Source: Streptomyces sp. NBC_00091 (GTDB lineage Bacteria > Actinomycetota > Actinomycetes > Streptomycetales > Streptomycetaceae). Taken from it: a stretch of DNA of 64,000 nucleotides. The DNA lies in NCBI RefSeq assembly GCF_026343185.1, contig NZ_JAPEMA010000001.1:5084001-5148000 (forward strand), read 5' to 3'. Made by a program: the position numbers and the translations under genes. Position 1 is the stretch's first letter, and every line of letters starts with the position of its first letter. Below are positions 30,700-44,418 of the stretch, piece after piece. The notes under the pieces were generated by a model. That model was not told the origin of the DNA. It did no database searches and worked only from the letters and a program-made list of their open reading frames with translations.

Positions 30700-31689
30700 A
30701 TGAAGCGCCACCTCATCTCGGCCGCCGACCTCACGCGCGACGACGCCGTCCTGATCCTCGACACCGCCGAGGAGATGGCCCGTGTCGCGGACCGGCCGAT
30801 AAAGAAGCTGCCCACCCTGCGCGGCCGCACGATCTGCAACCTGTTCTTCGAGGACTCGACCCGCACCCGGATCTCCTTCGAAGCCGCCGAGAAGCGCCTG
30901 TCCGCCGACGTCATCAACTTCGCGGCGAAGGGCTCCAGCGTCTCCAAGGGCGAGTCCCTCAAGGACACCGCCCAGACCCTGGAGGCCATGGGCGTCGACG
31001 CCGTGGTCATCCGCCACCACGCCTCCGGCGCCCCCTACCGGCTCGCCACCTCCGGCTGGATCGACGCCCCGGTGATCAACGCCGGCGACGGCACCCACCA
31101 GCACCCCACCCAGGCCCTGCTGGACGCCTTCACCATGCGCCGTCGCCTGGTCGGCCGCGACGCGGGGCTCGGCAAGGGCCTCGACGGCCGCCGCATCACC
31201 CTCGTGGGCGACGTCCTGCACAGCCGTGTGGCCCGCTCCAACGTCGACCTGCTGCACACCCTCGGCGCCGAGGTCACCCTGGTGGCCCCGCCCACCCTGG
31301 TGCCGGTCGGCGTCGAGAACTGGCCGTGCGAGATCTCGTACAGCCTCGACGAGGTGCTGCCGAAGTCGGACGCGGTCATGATGCTGCGTGTGCAGCGCGA
31401 GCGGATGAACGCCGCCTTCTTCCCGACCGAGCGCGAGTACTCCCGCCGCTACGGCTTGGACGCCGCCCGCATGGCCCGGATGCCCGAGCACGCCATCGTG
31501 ATGCACCCCGGCCCCATGGTCCGGGGCATGGAGATCACCGCCGAGGTCGCCGACTCCGACCGCTGCACGGTCGTCGAGCAGGTCGCCAACGGCGTCTCGA
31601 TCCGCATGGCCGTCCTGTACCTGCTGCTCGGAGGCTCCGAGCCCGCCGTCACCACCAGCACCGCACCGCGCACCGAGGAGAACAAGTAA
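30700..31689 (+). CDS. pyrB: Aspartate carbamoyltransferase, catalytic chain
   Basis: Commits carbamoyl phosphate to pyrimidine synthesis. 329 aa. Carbamoyl-phosphate site [11 protein letters not shown] at about residue 51; [27 protein letters not shown] and [12 protein letters not shown] in the aspartate domain. ATG at 30700 with GGAG 7 bases upstream; an in-frame ATG-like extension to 30628 lies in the spacer and has no ribosome site. pyrC follows after 2 bp. Confidence 0.97.
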   Translation: MKRHLISAADLTRDDAVLILDTAEEMARVADRPIKKLPTLRGRTICNLFFEDSTRTRISFEAAEKRLSADVINFAAKGSSVSKGESLKDTAQTLEAMGVDAVVIRHHASGAPYRLATSGWIDAPVINAGDGTHQHPTQALLDAFTMRRRLVGRDAGLGKGLDGRRITLVGDVLHSRVARSNVDLLHTLGAEVTLVAPPTLVPVGVENWPCEISYSLDEVLPKSDAVMMLRVQRERMNAAFFPTEREYSRRYGLDAARMARMPEHAIVMHPGPMVRGMEITAEVADSDRCTVVEQVANGVSIRMAVLYLLLGGSEPAVTTSTAPRTEENK

Positions 31690-31691
31690 CC

Positions 31692-32978
31692 ATGAGCAAG
31701 ATCCTTATCCGCGGCGCGAAGGTACTCGGCGGCGAAGCGCAGGACGTCCTGATCGACGGCGAGACCATCGCGGAGGTCGGCCAGAACCTGAACGCCGGCG
31801 ACGCGACCGTCATCGAGGCCGAGGGCCAGATCCTCCTCCCCGGCCTCGTCGACCTGCACACCCACCTGCGCGAGCCCGGCCGCGAGGACTCCGAGACCGT
31901 CCTCACCGGCACCCGCGCCGCCGCCTCCGGCGGCTACACCGCCGTCTTCGCCATGGCCAACACCTTCCCGGTCGCCGACACCGCCGGCGTGGTCGAGCAG
32001 GTCTGGCGCCTGGGCAAGGAGTCCGGCTACTGCGACGTGCAGCCCATCGGCGCCGTCACCGTCGGCCTGGAAGGCAAGAAGCTCTCCGAGCTGGGCGCCA
32101 TGCACGAGTCCGCCGCCCGCGTCACCGTCTTCTCCGACGACGGCAAGTGCGTGGACGACGCCGTGATCATGCGCCGCGCCCTGGAGTACGTGAAGGCCTT
32201 CGGCGGCGTCGTCGCCCAGCACGCCCAGGAGCCCCGCCTCACCGAGGGCGCCCAGATGAACGAGGGCATCGTCTCCGCCGAGCTGGGCCTCGGCGGCTGG
32301 CCGGCCGTCGCCGAGGAGTCGATCATCGCCCGCGACGTCCTCCTCGCCGAGCACGTCGGCTCCCGCGTGCACATCTGCCACCTCTCCACCGCCGGCTCCG
32401 TCGAGATCGTCCGCTGGGCCAAGTCCCGCGGCATCGACGTCACCGCCGAGGTCACCCCGCACCACCTGCTCCTCACCGACGAGCTGGTGCGCTCGTACGA
32501 CCCGGTCTACAAGGTCAACCCGCCGCTGCGCACCGAACGCGACGTGATGGCCCTGCGCGAGGCGCTCGCCGACGGCACGATCGACATCGTCGCCACCGAC
32601 CACGCCCCGCACCCGCACGAGGACAAGGACTGCGAGTGGGCCGCCGCCGCCATGGGCATGGTGGGCCTGGAGACCGCGCTGTCCGTCGTCCAGCAGACGA
32701 TGGTGGAGACCGGCCTCCTCGACTGGGCGGGTGTCGCGGAGCGGATGTCCCACGCTCCGGCCCGCATCGGCAGCCTCGCGGGGCACGGCCGGCCCGTCTC
32801 GGCAGGTGAACCCGCGAACCTGACCTTGGTCGATACCTCGTACCGTGGTGTCGTGGACCCCGCACACTTCGCCTCCCGCAGCCGCAACACGCCTTACGAG
32901 GGCCGTGAGCTGCCGGGGCGCGTCACTCACACCTTCCTGCGGGGCCGGGCAACGGTCGTGGACGGGAAACTGGCGTGA
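31692..32978 (+). CDS. pyrC: Dihydroorotase
   Basis: Zinc amidohydrolase closing carbamoyl aspartate to dihydroorotate. 428 aa, type I. Metal ligand segments: [10 protein letters not shown] near residue 56, a central [24 protein letters not shown], and [13 protein letters not shown]. The stop overlaps the next gene's GTG by four bases. Confidence 0.97.
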   Translation: MSKILIRGAKVLGGEAQDVLIDGETIAEVGQNLNAGDATVIEAEGQILLPGLVDLHTHLREPGREDSETVLTGTRAAASGGYTAVFAMANTFPVADTAGVVEQVWRLGKESGYCDVQPIGAVTVGLEGKKLSELGAMHESAARVTVFSDDGKCVDDAVIMRRALEYVKAFGGVVAQHAQEPRLTEGAQMNEGIVSAELGLGGWPAVAEESIIARDVLLAEHVGSRVHICHLSTAGSVEIVRWAKSRGIDVTAEVTPHHLLLTDELVRSYDPVYKVNPPLRTERDVMALREALADGTIDIVATDHAPHPHEDKDCEWAAAAMGMVGLETALSVVQQTMVETGLLDWAGVAERMSHAPARIGSLAGHGRPVSAGEPANLTLVDTSYRGVVDPAHFASRSRNTPYEGRELPGRVTHTFLRGRATVVDGKLA

Positions 32979-33559
32979 CACCTGCAGTAATCCAACTGGC
33001 CGCCGAGGCCGCCGAACGACAGTCGGCGGAGGTGACCAGCTTCGGCGCCCGCATCGCGTGGGTGATCGGCCTGGTCGTCTTCATCGCGTTCGTGTACTGG
33101 CTGATGCGGCAGGGCTGGAAATGGCGCGGCGCCCTGCAGAGCGATCTGCCGGAGCTGCCCGCCGCCCCCGGCGGACTCCCCGAGCACCGGCTGGCCCTGA
33201 CCGGCCGGTACCACGGGTCCACCACCGCCGGGCAGTGGCTCGACCGGATCGTCGCCCACGGTCTCGGAGTCCGCAGCCGGGTCGAGCTCACCCTCACCGA
33301 CGCGGGCCTCGACGTGGTCCGTCCGGGGGCAACCGACTTCTTCGTACCGGCCACGCAGCTGCGCGGCGCCCGCCTCGACAAGGGAATCGCGGGCAAGGTA
33401 CTCACCGAGGGCGGTCTGCTCGTCGTCACCTGGGCGCACGGCGACAAGCTGATCGACTCCGGATTCCGCTCCGACCGCGCGGCCGAACACGCCGCCTGGG
33501 TCGAAGCGATCAATTTCATGAACCACTCAATCACCACGACGGAAGGCGCCGAACGATGA
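32975..33559 (+). CDS. Membrane protein of the pyr operon with PH-like cytosolic domain
   Basis: 194 aa of unknown function. One transmembrane helix (about residues 22-38, [16 protein letters not shown]) is followed by a soluble domain whose [38 protein letters not shown] pattern suggests a PH-like barrel. A homologous gene sits at the same place in the pyr operon of many actinobacteria, including mycobacteria. It overlaps pyrC (GTGA) and carA (ATGA) by four bases each, so its production is tied to pyrimidine enzymes. A role in anchoring or sensing is possible; nothing in the sequence proves it. Confidence 0.82.
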   Translation: MTPAVIQLAAEAAERQSAEVTSFGARIAWVIGLVVFIAFVYWLMRQGWKWRGALQSDLPELPAAPGGLPEHRLALTGRYHGSTTAGQWLDRIVAHGLGVRSRVELTLTDAGLDVVRPGATDFFVPATQLRGARLDKGIAGKVLTEGGLLVVTWAHGDKLIDSGFRSDRAAEHAAWVEAINFMNHSITTTEGAER

Positions 33560-34690
33560 CGACCTCCACCAGGGGAGCAGCCAAAGCTCCCGCCGTACTC
33601 GTCCTGGAGGACGGTCGGATCTTCCGCGGCCGCGCCTACGGCGCTGTGGGGGAGACCTTCGGCGAGGCCGTGTTCTCCACCGGCATGACCGGCTACCAGG
33701 AGACCCTCACCGACCCGTCGTACCACCGGCAGGTCGTCGTGATGACCGCCCCGCACGTGGGCAACACCGGCGTCAACGACGAGGACCCCGAGTCCTCCCG
33801 CATCTGGGTCTCCGGGTACGTCGTACGCGACCCCGCCCGCGTCCCGTCCAACTGGCGCTCCCAGCGCTCGCTGGACGAGGAGCTGGTCAAGCAGGGTGTC
33901 GTCGGCATCTCCGGCATCGACACCCGCGCCCTGACCCGCCACCTGCGCGAGCGCGGCGCCATGCGCGTCGGCATCTTCTCGGGCGAGGCGATCGCCGACG
34001 ACGCGGCCCTGCTGGCCCGCGTCCTGGAAGCCCCGCAGATGAAGGGCGCCAACCTCTCCGCCGAGGTCGCCACCAAGGAGACCTACGTGGTCCCCGCGAT
34101 CGGTGAGAAGAAGTTCACCGTCGCCGCCGTGGACCTCGGCATCAAGGGCATGACCCCGCACCGGATGGCCGAGCGCGGCATCGAGGTGCACGTGCTCCCC
34201 GCCACCGCCACCGTCGAGGACGTCTACGCGGTCAACCCCGACGGCGTGTTCTTCTCCAACGGCCCGGGCGACCCGGCCACCGCCGACGGCCCCGTCGCCG
34301 TCATGCAGGGCGTCCTGGAGCGCAAGACCCCGCTCTTCGGCATCTGCTTCGGCAACCAGATCCTGGGCCGTGCGCTCGGCTTCGGCACGTACAAGCTGAA
34401 GTACGGCCACCGCGGCATCAACCAGCCGGTGCAGGACCGCACCACCGGCAAGGTCGAGATCACCGCGCACAACCACGGCTTCGCCGTGGACGCGCCCCTC
34501 GACAAGGTGTCCGAGACCCCCTACGGCCGCGCCGAGGTCTCCCACGTCTGCCTGAACGACAACGTCGTGGAAGGCCTCCAGCTGCTCGACCAGCCGGCCT
34601 TCTCCGTCCAGTACCACCCCGAAGCGGCCGCCGGCCCGCACGACGCCGCGTACCTCTTCGACCGCTTTGTATCTCTGATGGAGGCCGAGC

Positions 34691-34698
<8 letters not shown>
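33556..34698 (+). CDS. carA: Carbamoyl-phosphate synthase, small (glutaminase) subunit
   Basis: Provides ammonia from glutamine to CarB. 380 aa. N-terminal CPSase domain; class I amidotransferase domain with the nucleophile in [14 protein letters not shown] (about residue 262) and the His/Glu pair in [16 protein letters not shown] at 33556 overlaps the upstream stop. It overlaps carB by 8 bp. Confidence 0.97.
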
Positions 34699-37999
<3,301 letters not shown>

Positions 38000-38013
38000 G
38001 CAGCCCGTAGGGG

Positions 38014-38057
38014 AGAGGGGGACACCGGACGCGCGAACCGCGCCGGTGTCCCCCTCT
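38014..38057 (+). terminator. Hairpin between carB and pyrD
   Basis: A perfect 15-bp stem (AGAGGGGGACACCGG and complement) with a 14-base loop that itself has CGCG/CGCG pairs. It ends 29 bases before the pyrD start and has only a weak T run (TCTTCA). It may be a partial terminator splitting pyrD-pyrF from the rest, or an mRNA stabiliser. Confidence 0.6.
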
Positions 38058-38086
38058 TCACGAGCGCAGAAGGGACATTTCGGACG

Positions 38087-39192
<1,106 letters not shown>

Positions 39193-39196
<4 letters not shown>

Positions 39197-40035
39197 GCCC
39201 TGTGACCCCCTTCGGAGCCCGTCTGCGCGCCGCCATGGACGCGCGGGGCCCCCTGTGCGTCGGAATCGACCCGCACGCCGCCCTGCTGGCCTCCTGGGGC
39301 CTCGAGGACGACATCGCCGGCCTGGAGCGCTTCTCCCGCACGGTGGTCGAGGCGCTGGCCGACTCCGTAGCCGTCTTCAAGCCGCAGGCCGCCTTCTTCG
39401 AGCGGTTCGGCTCGCGGGGCGTCGCGGTGCTGGAGCGGACCGTCGCGGACGCCCGGGCCGCCGGGACCCTGGTGGTCATGGACGCCAAGCGGGGCGACAT
39501 CGGCTCCACGATGGCCGCGTACGCCGCCGCCTTCCTGGATCCGGCCTCCCCGCTGTTCTCGGACGCGCTGACGGTCTCCCCGTACCTGGGCTACGGCTCG
39601 CTCGCCCCGGCCGTGGAGCTGGCCCGGGAGTCGGGCGCCGGACTCTTCGTCCTCGCCCTGACCTCCAACCCCGAGGGCGCCGAGGTGCAGCGCGCGGTCC
39701 GCGAGGACGGCCGTACGATCGGCGCGACCATGCTGGCCCACCTGGCGGCGGAGAACGCCGGCGCCGAGCCCATGGGCTCCTTCGGCGCGGTGGTCGGCGC
39801 CACGCTGGGCGACCTGTCCTCCTTCGACCTGGACATCAACGGCCCGCTGCTGGCTCCGGGCATCGGCGCCCAGGGCGCGACCGCGGCCGACCTCCCGGCG
39901 GTCTTCGGCGCGGCCGTCGGCAACGTCGTCCCGAACGTCTCGCGGGGCGTCCTGAAGCACGGTCCGGACACCGCCGCCCTGCGCTCCTCCGCGAAGCGCT
40001 TCGCGGACGAGATCCGAGAGGCCGTGGCGGGCTGA
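39193..40035 (+). CDS. pyrF: Orotidine 5'-phosphate decarboxylase
   Basis: Final step to UMP. 280 aa, the longer actinobacterial type. CVGIDPHAALL at the N-terminus, the catalytic DAKRGDIGSTMAAYA at about residue 96, and a C-terminal APGIGAQGATAADL phosphate-binding loop. GTG at 39193 overlaps the pyrD stop. Last gene of the pyr operon. Confidence 0.95.
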
Positions 40036-40090
40036 TCTCCGGGTCGGAGGGGCGGCCCGTGACACGGGATCTCGAAAATCGAACGTCTTT

Positions 40091-40119
40091 CCCCGGACAA
40101 AACCGGGGTGGTTTGTCCG
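40091..40119 (+). terminator. Two competing hairpins after pyrF
   Basis: CCCCGG-ACAAAA-CCGGGG (40091-40108) overlaps an alternative stem CGGACAAAACC / GGTTTGTCCG (40094-40119, one bulged A, loop GGGGT). Only one can form at a time. Position after pyrF suggests a terminator, and the overlap suggests possible conditional control. Confidence 0.5.
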
Positions 40120-40167
40120 TGATGTACGGTTCGGTGGAGGCTGACCAGGACTTTTCGTCCGTTCTCG

Positions 40168-40196
40168 CTGACTGGAGCGGCCTTGGACGCTAGTCT
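40168..40196 (+). promoter_or_regulatory. Sigma-HrdB-type promoter of mihF
   Basis: CTGACT (40168-40173), 17-bp spacer, TAGTCT (40191-40196). Good spacing and -10 match; transcript would have a leader of roughly 115 bases before mihF. The rest of the 282-bp pyrF-mihF gap shows only the hairpins listed separately. Confidence 0.6.
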
Positions 40197-40317
40197 CCGA
40201 CCAGAGTGAACGAGCAGCGAACGAATTCCATCGCTGTTCGGGACCTCGCCTGGCGTGGTGCCCACGGGCTCCCCGCCGGTCCGTATCCGACAGTTCGACA
40301 TCCGAGGTGACGTAGGC

Positions 40318-40641
40318 GTGGCTCTTCCGCCCCTTACCCCTGAACAGCGCGCAGCAGCGCTCGAAAAGGCCGCCGCGGCTCGCCGGGAGCGGGCCGAGGT
40401 GAAGAATCGACTCAAGCACTCCGGCGCCTCCCTCCACGACGTCATCAAGACGGGTCAGGAGAACGACGTCATCGGAAAGATGAAGGTCTCCGCCCTTCTC
40501 GAGTCGCTGCCCGGCGTCGGCAAGGTCCGCGCCAAGCAGATCATGGAGCGCCTCGGCATCTCCGAGTCCCGGCGTGTCCGAGGTCTCGGTTCCAACCAGA
40601 TCGCCTCTCTGGAGCGTGAGTTCGGCGGTAGCGGCGCCTGA
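40318..40641 (+). CDS. mihF: Actinobacterial integration host factor
   Basis: Nucleoid-associated DNA-binding protein (sIHF in Streptomyces), unrelated in fold to enterobacterial IHF. 107 aa: helical N-terminus with [21 protein letters not shown], then a helix-two-turn-helix region [35 protein letters not shown] at 40318 with GAGGTG 8 bases upstream; the frame stays open to 40255 but lacks a ribosome site there. It precedes gmk and rpoZ, the conserved order. Confidence 0.95.
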   Translation: MALPPLTPEQRAAALEKAAAARRERAEVKNRLKHSGASLHDVIKTGQENDVIGKMKVSALLESLPGVGKVRAKQIMERLGISESRRVRGLGSNQIASLEREFGGSGA

Positions 40642-40690
40642 GGCGTCGCCCGAAGTTCTCCCGGCGTTCTCAGGCAGTCCCGAGAACCTG

Positions 40691-40696
40691 GATAAT
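40691..40696 (+). promoter_or_regulatory. -10 element for leaderless gmk transcript
   Basis: GATAAT, six bases, then ATG at 40703. A TTCTCA (-35, 40667-40672) sits 18 bp upstream. No ribosome site; supports the chosen gmk start. Confidence 0.6.
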
Positions 40697-40702
40697 CGCT
40701 CT

Positions 40703-41266
40703 ATGGCAGCAGAGGTTCGTCCGCGGCTGACCGTGCTCTCCGGCCCTTCGGGGGTCGGCAAGAGCACGGTCGTCGCGCATATGCGCAAGGTTCACCCCGA
40801 GGTATGGCTCTCGGTGTCGGCCACCACCCGCAAGCCGCGGCCCGGTGAGCGACACGGAATCCACTACTTCTTCGTCAACGACGACGAGTTCGACAAGCTG
40901 ATCGCCAACGGCGAGCTGCTGGAGTGGGCCGAGTTCGCGGGCAACCGCTACGGCACACCGCGCGGCGCGGTACTGGAACGCCTGGACAACGGCGAACCGG
41001 TGCTGCTGGAGATCGACCTCCAGGGCGCCCGGCTCGTCCGCGAGTCCAAGCCCGACGCACAGCTGGTCTTCCTGGCCCCGCCGAGCTGGGACGAACTGGT
41101 CCGCCGGCTCACCGGCCGCGGCACCGAGTCGCCCGAGGTCATCGAGCGCCGGCTGGAGACCGCAAAGATCGAACTCGCTGCCGAGTCCGAGTTCGACACC
41201 ACCCTGGTGAACACCTCCGTCGAGGACGTGGCGCGTGAGCTGCTAGCCTTGATGAAAGTTGTTTGA
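40703..41266 (+). CDS. gmk: Guanylate kinase
   Basis: Phosphorylates GMP to GDP. 187 aa. P-loop [11 protein letters not shown] at residues 10-20, GMP-binding [44 protein letters not shown], and the lid [17 protein letters not shown]. Start ATG chosen because a -10 lies exactly 6 bases upstream; an upstream open extension would overlap mihF. rpoZ follows after 42 bp. Confidence 0.96.
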   Translation: MAAEVRPRLTVLSGPSGVGKSTVVAHMRKVHPEVWLSVSATTRKPRPGERHGIHYFFVNDDEFDKLIANGELLEWAEFAGNRYGTPRGAVLERLDNGEPVLLEIDLQGARLVRESKPDAQLVFLAPPSWDELVRRLTGRGTESPEVIERRLETAKIELAAESEFDTTLVNTSVEDVARELLALMKVV

Positions 41267-41308
41267 TCGAATTTGTTTCGATCTTCACCCATCTTCGGAA
41301 GGTAGAGC

Positions 41309-41581
41309 GTGTCCTCTTCCATCACCGCGCCCGAGGGCATCATCAACCCGCCGATCGACGAGCTGCTCGAGGCCACGGACTCGAAGTACAGCCTCGTGAT
41401 CTACGCGGCCAAGCGGGCGCGTCAGATCAACGCGTACTACTCGCAGCTCGGTGAGGGCCTGCTCGAGTACGTCGGCCCCCTGGTGGACACCCACGTCCAC
41501 GAGAAGCCGCTTTCGATCGCGCTGCGCGAGATCAACGCCGGTCTGCTGACCTCCGAGGCCATCGAGGCCCCGGCTCAGTAG
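41309..41581 (+). CDS. rpoZ: DNA-directed RNA polymerase omega subunit
   Basis: Small RNA polymerase subunit helping beta-prime assembly. 90 aa. [31 protein letters not shown] is the family signature, and the C-terminal [14 protein letters not shown] is the actinobacterial extension. GTG at 41309, ribosome site GGAAGG upstream. Confidence 0.96.
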   Translation: MSSSITAPEGIINPPIDELLEATDSKYSLVIYAAKRARQINAYYSQLGEGLLEYVGPLVDTHVHEKPLSIALREINAGLLTSEAIEAPAQ

Positions 41582-41598
41582 GGCAGCGGGAAATCCTT

Positions 41599-41637
41599 CA
41601 CCACAGGCCCGGCAGACCATCTGCCGGGCCTGTGGTG
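41599..41637 (+). terminator. Terminator of rpoZ
   Basis: A perfect 18-bp stem (CACCACAGGCCCGGCAGA and complement) with CCA loop, 17 bases after the rpoZ stop. Confidence 0.88.
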
Positions 41638-41674
41638 TGTCATAGGTGTCGTAGCGAATCCTGAATGGGGAGCA

Positions 41675-42919
41675 GTGGTGGACAAGCCGAAGGTCGTGCT
41701 GGGTGTCAGCGGCGGGATCGCCGCCTACAAGGCCTGTGAGCTGCTGCGCCGGCTGACCGAGTCCGGGCACGACGTACGCGTGGTGCCCACGGCGTCGTCC
41801 CTCAACTTCGTCGGCGAGGCCACCTGGGCGGCGCTGTCCGGGAACCCGGCCTCCACGGAGGTCTGGGAGAGCGTCCACGAGGTGCCCCACGTGCGCATCG
41901 GCCAGGGGGCCGACCTCGTCGTCGTCGCCCCGGCCACCGCCGACATGCTCGCCAAGGCCGCCCACGGGCTGGCCGACGACCTCCTCACGAACACCCTGCT
42001 CACCGCTCGCTGCCCGGTGGTCTTCGCGCCCGCGATGCACACCGAGATGTGGGAGCACCCCGCCACCCAGGAGAACGTCGCCACGCTGCGCCGCCGTGGC
42101 GCCGTCGTCATCGAGCCCGCCGTCGGCCGGCTCACCGGCAAGGACACCGGCAAGGGGCGGCTGCCCGACCCGGACGAGATCTACGAGGTCTGCCGCAACG
42201 TCTTGCGCAGGCACCGTTTGGCCCGTGGGGCCGTGGAGCCCGATCTCGCCGGGCGGCACGTGGTCGTCAGCGCCGGCGGCACCCGCGAGCCCCTGGACCC
42301 GGTGCGCTTCCTCGGCAACCGCTCCTCCGGCAAGCAGGGCTACGCCCTCGCCCGCACCGCCGCCGCGCGCGGGGCCAGGGTCACGCTGGTGGCCGCCAAC
42401 ACCGCGCTGCCCGACCCGGCCGGGGTGGACGTCGTACGGGTCGGCACGGCCCTCCAGCTGCGGGAAGCCGTACTGAAGGCCGCCGCGGACGCCGACGCCG
42501 TGGTGATGGCGGCGGCCGTGGCCGACTTCCGGCCCGCCCGGTACGCCGACGGCAAGATCAAGAAGAAGGACGGGCAGGACCCCGAGCCCGTGGCCCTCGT
42601 CCGCAACCCCGACGTCCTCGCGGAGATCTCCGCCGAGCGGGCCCGCGAGGGACAGATCGTGGTCGGTTTCGCCGCCGAGACGGACGACGTGCTCGCCAAC
42701 GGCCGGGCCAAGCTCCTGCGCAAGGGGTGTGACCTACTCGTGGTCAACGAGGTCGGTGAAGCCAAGACCTTCGGTTCCGAGGAGAACGAGGCCGTCATCC
42801 TGGCCTCCGATGGGACGGAGACTCCCGTACCGTATGGACCGAAGGAAGCTCTGGCGGAAGTCATCTGGGACCAGGTCGCCCCGCGACTCGCGCCCCCGCG
42901 TGAACCCCGACGCGCCTGA
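41675..42919 (+). CDS. coaBC: Bifunctional phosphopantothenoylcysteine synthetase/decarboxylase
   Basis: Two consecutive steps of coenzyme A synthesis. 414 aa. The N-terminal CoaC flavoprotein domain shows GVSGGIAAYKACELLRRL and PAMHTEMWEHPATQENV; the C-terminal CoaB domain begins near residue 190 with VVVSAGGTREPLDPVRFLGNRSSGKQGYALA and has KIKKKDGQ and LLVVNEV. GTG at 41675; another GTG one codon in. Position rpoZ-coaBC-metK is conserved. Confidence 0.96.
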   Translation: MVDKPKVVLGVSGGIAAYKACELLRRLTESGHDVRVVPTASSLNFVGEATWAALSGNPASTEVWESVHEVPHVRIGQGADLVVVAPATADMLAKAAHGLADDLLTNTLLTARCPVVFAPAMHTEMWEHPATQENVATLRRRGAVVIEPAVGRLTGKDTGKGRLPDPDEIYEVCRNVLRRHRLARGAVEPDLAGRHVVVSAGGTREPLDPVRFLGNRSSGKQGYALARTAAARGARVTLVAANTALPDPAGVDVVRVGTALQLREAVLKAAADADAVVMAAAVADFRPARYADGKIKKKDGQDPEPVALVRNPDVLAEISAERAREGQIVVGFAAETDDVLANGRAKLLRKGCDLLVVNEVGEAKTFGSEENEAVILASDGTETPVPYGPKEALAEVIWDQVAPRLAPPREPRRA

Positions 42920-43125
42920 GCCTTTCCCTTCCCGACTCCCTTCTCGACGGTAAATCCGTACGTCAGAATGGAGTGCCGCAGGTCACACGGCTCCCATAAG
43001 GCGAGACGGGTGGTCCGGTAAACGGTGGCGACCGATAAACTGCATCTGGAACGTGATCGGGCGCAGCCCCCGGTGTGGTTCCGCCAAATGATCAGCCAGC
43101 AGCCGCTGCAACCCCAGGGAGCGTT
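42920..43125 (+). promoter_or_regulatory. 206-bp leader region of metK
   Basis: Unusually base-balanced compared with the coding sequence on either side. Possible local stems: GGAG-TG-CCG / CGGCTCC around 42969-42993, GGTC / GACC enclosing CCGGTAAACGG around 43013-43033. A TAAACT (about 43036-43041) could be a -10 but has no good -35. I could not match it to a known SAM riboswitch by eye. Confidence 0.35.
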
Positions 43126-44334
<1,209 letters not shown>

Positions 44335-44352
44335 GCACCAGCCGCCCTTCGT

Positions 44353-44387
44353 GAACGGCCCCGGACCCTCGAGGTCCGGGGCCGTTC
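44353..44387 (+). terminator. Terminator of metK
   Basis: A perfect 15-bp stem (GAACGGCCCCGGACC and complement) with loop CTCGA, 18 bases past the metK stop. Confidence 0.85.
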
Positions 44388-44405
44388 GCTGTCAGTGGTG
44401 TTTGG

Positions 44406-44412
44406 TAAGAAT
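44406..44412 (+). promoter_or_regulatory. -10 element for leaderless priA transcript
   Basis: TGGTAAGAAT (extended -10 form) followed by six bases and the GTG at 44419; no ribosome site. Supports this start over the in-frame GTG at 44395. Confidence 0.5.
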
Positions 44413-44418
44413 GCCTGT

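Noticed and set aside
42920..43125. Calling a named SAM riboswitch upstream of metK
   Set aside because: No class-specific core could be identified by eye; kept only as an unexplained leader.
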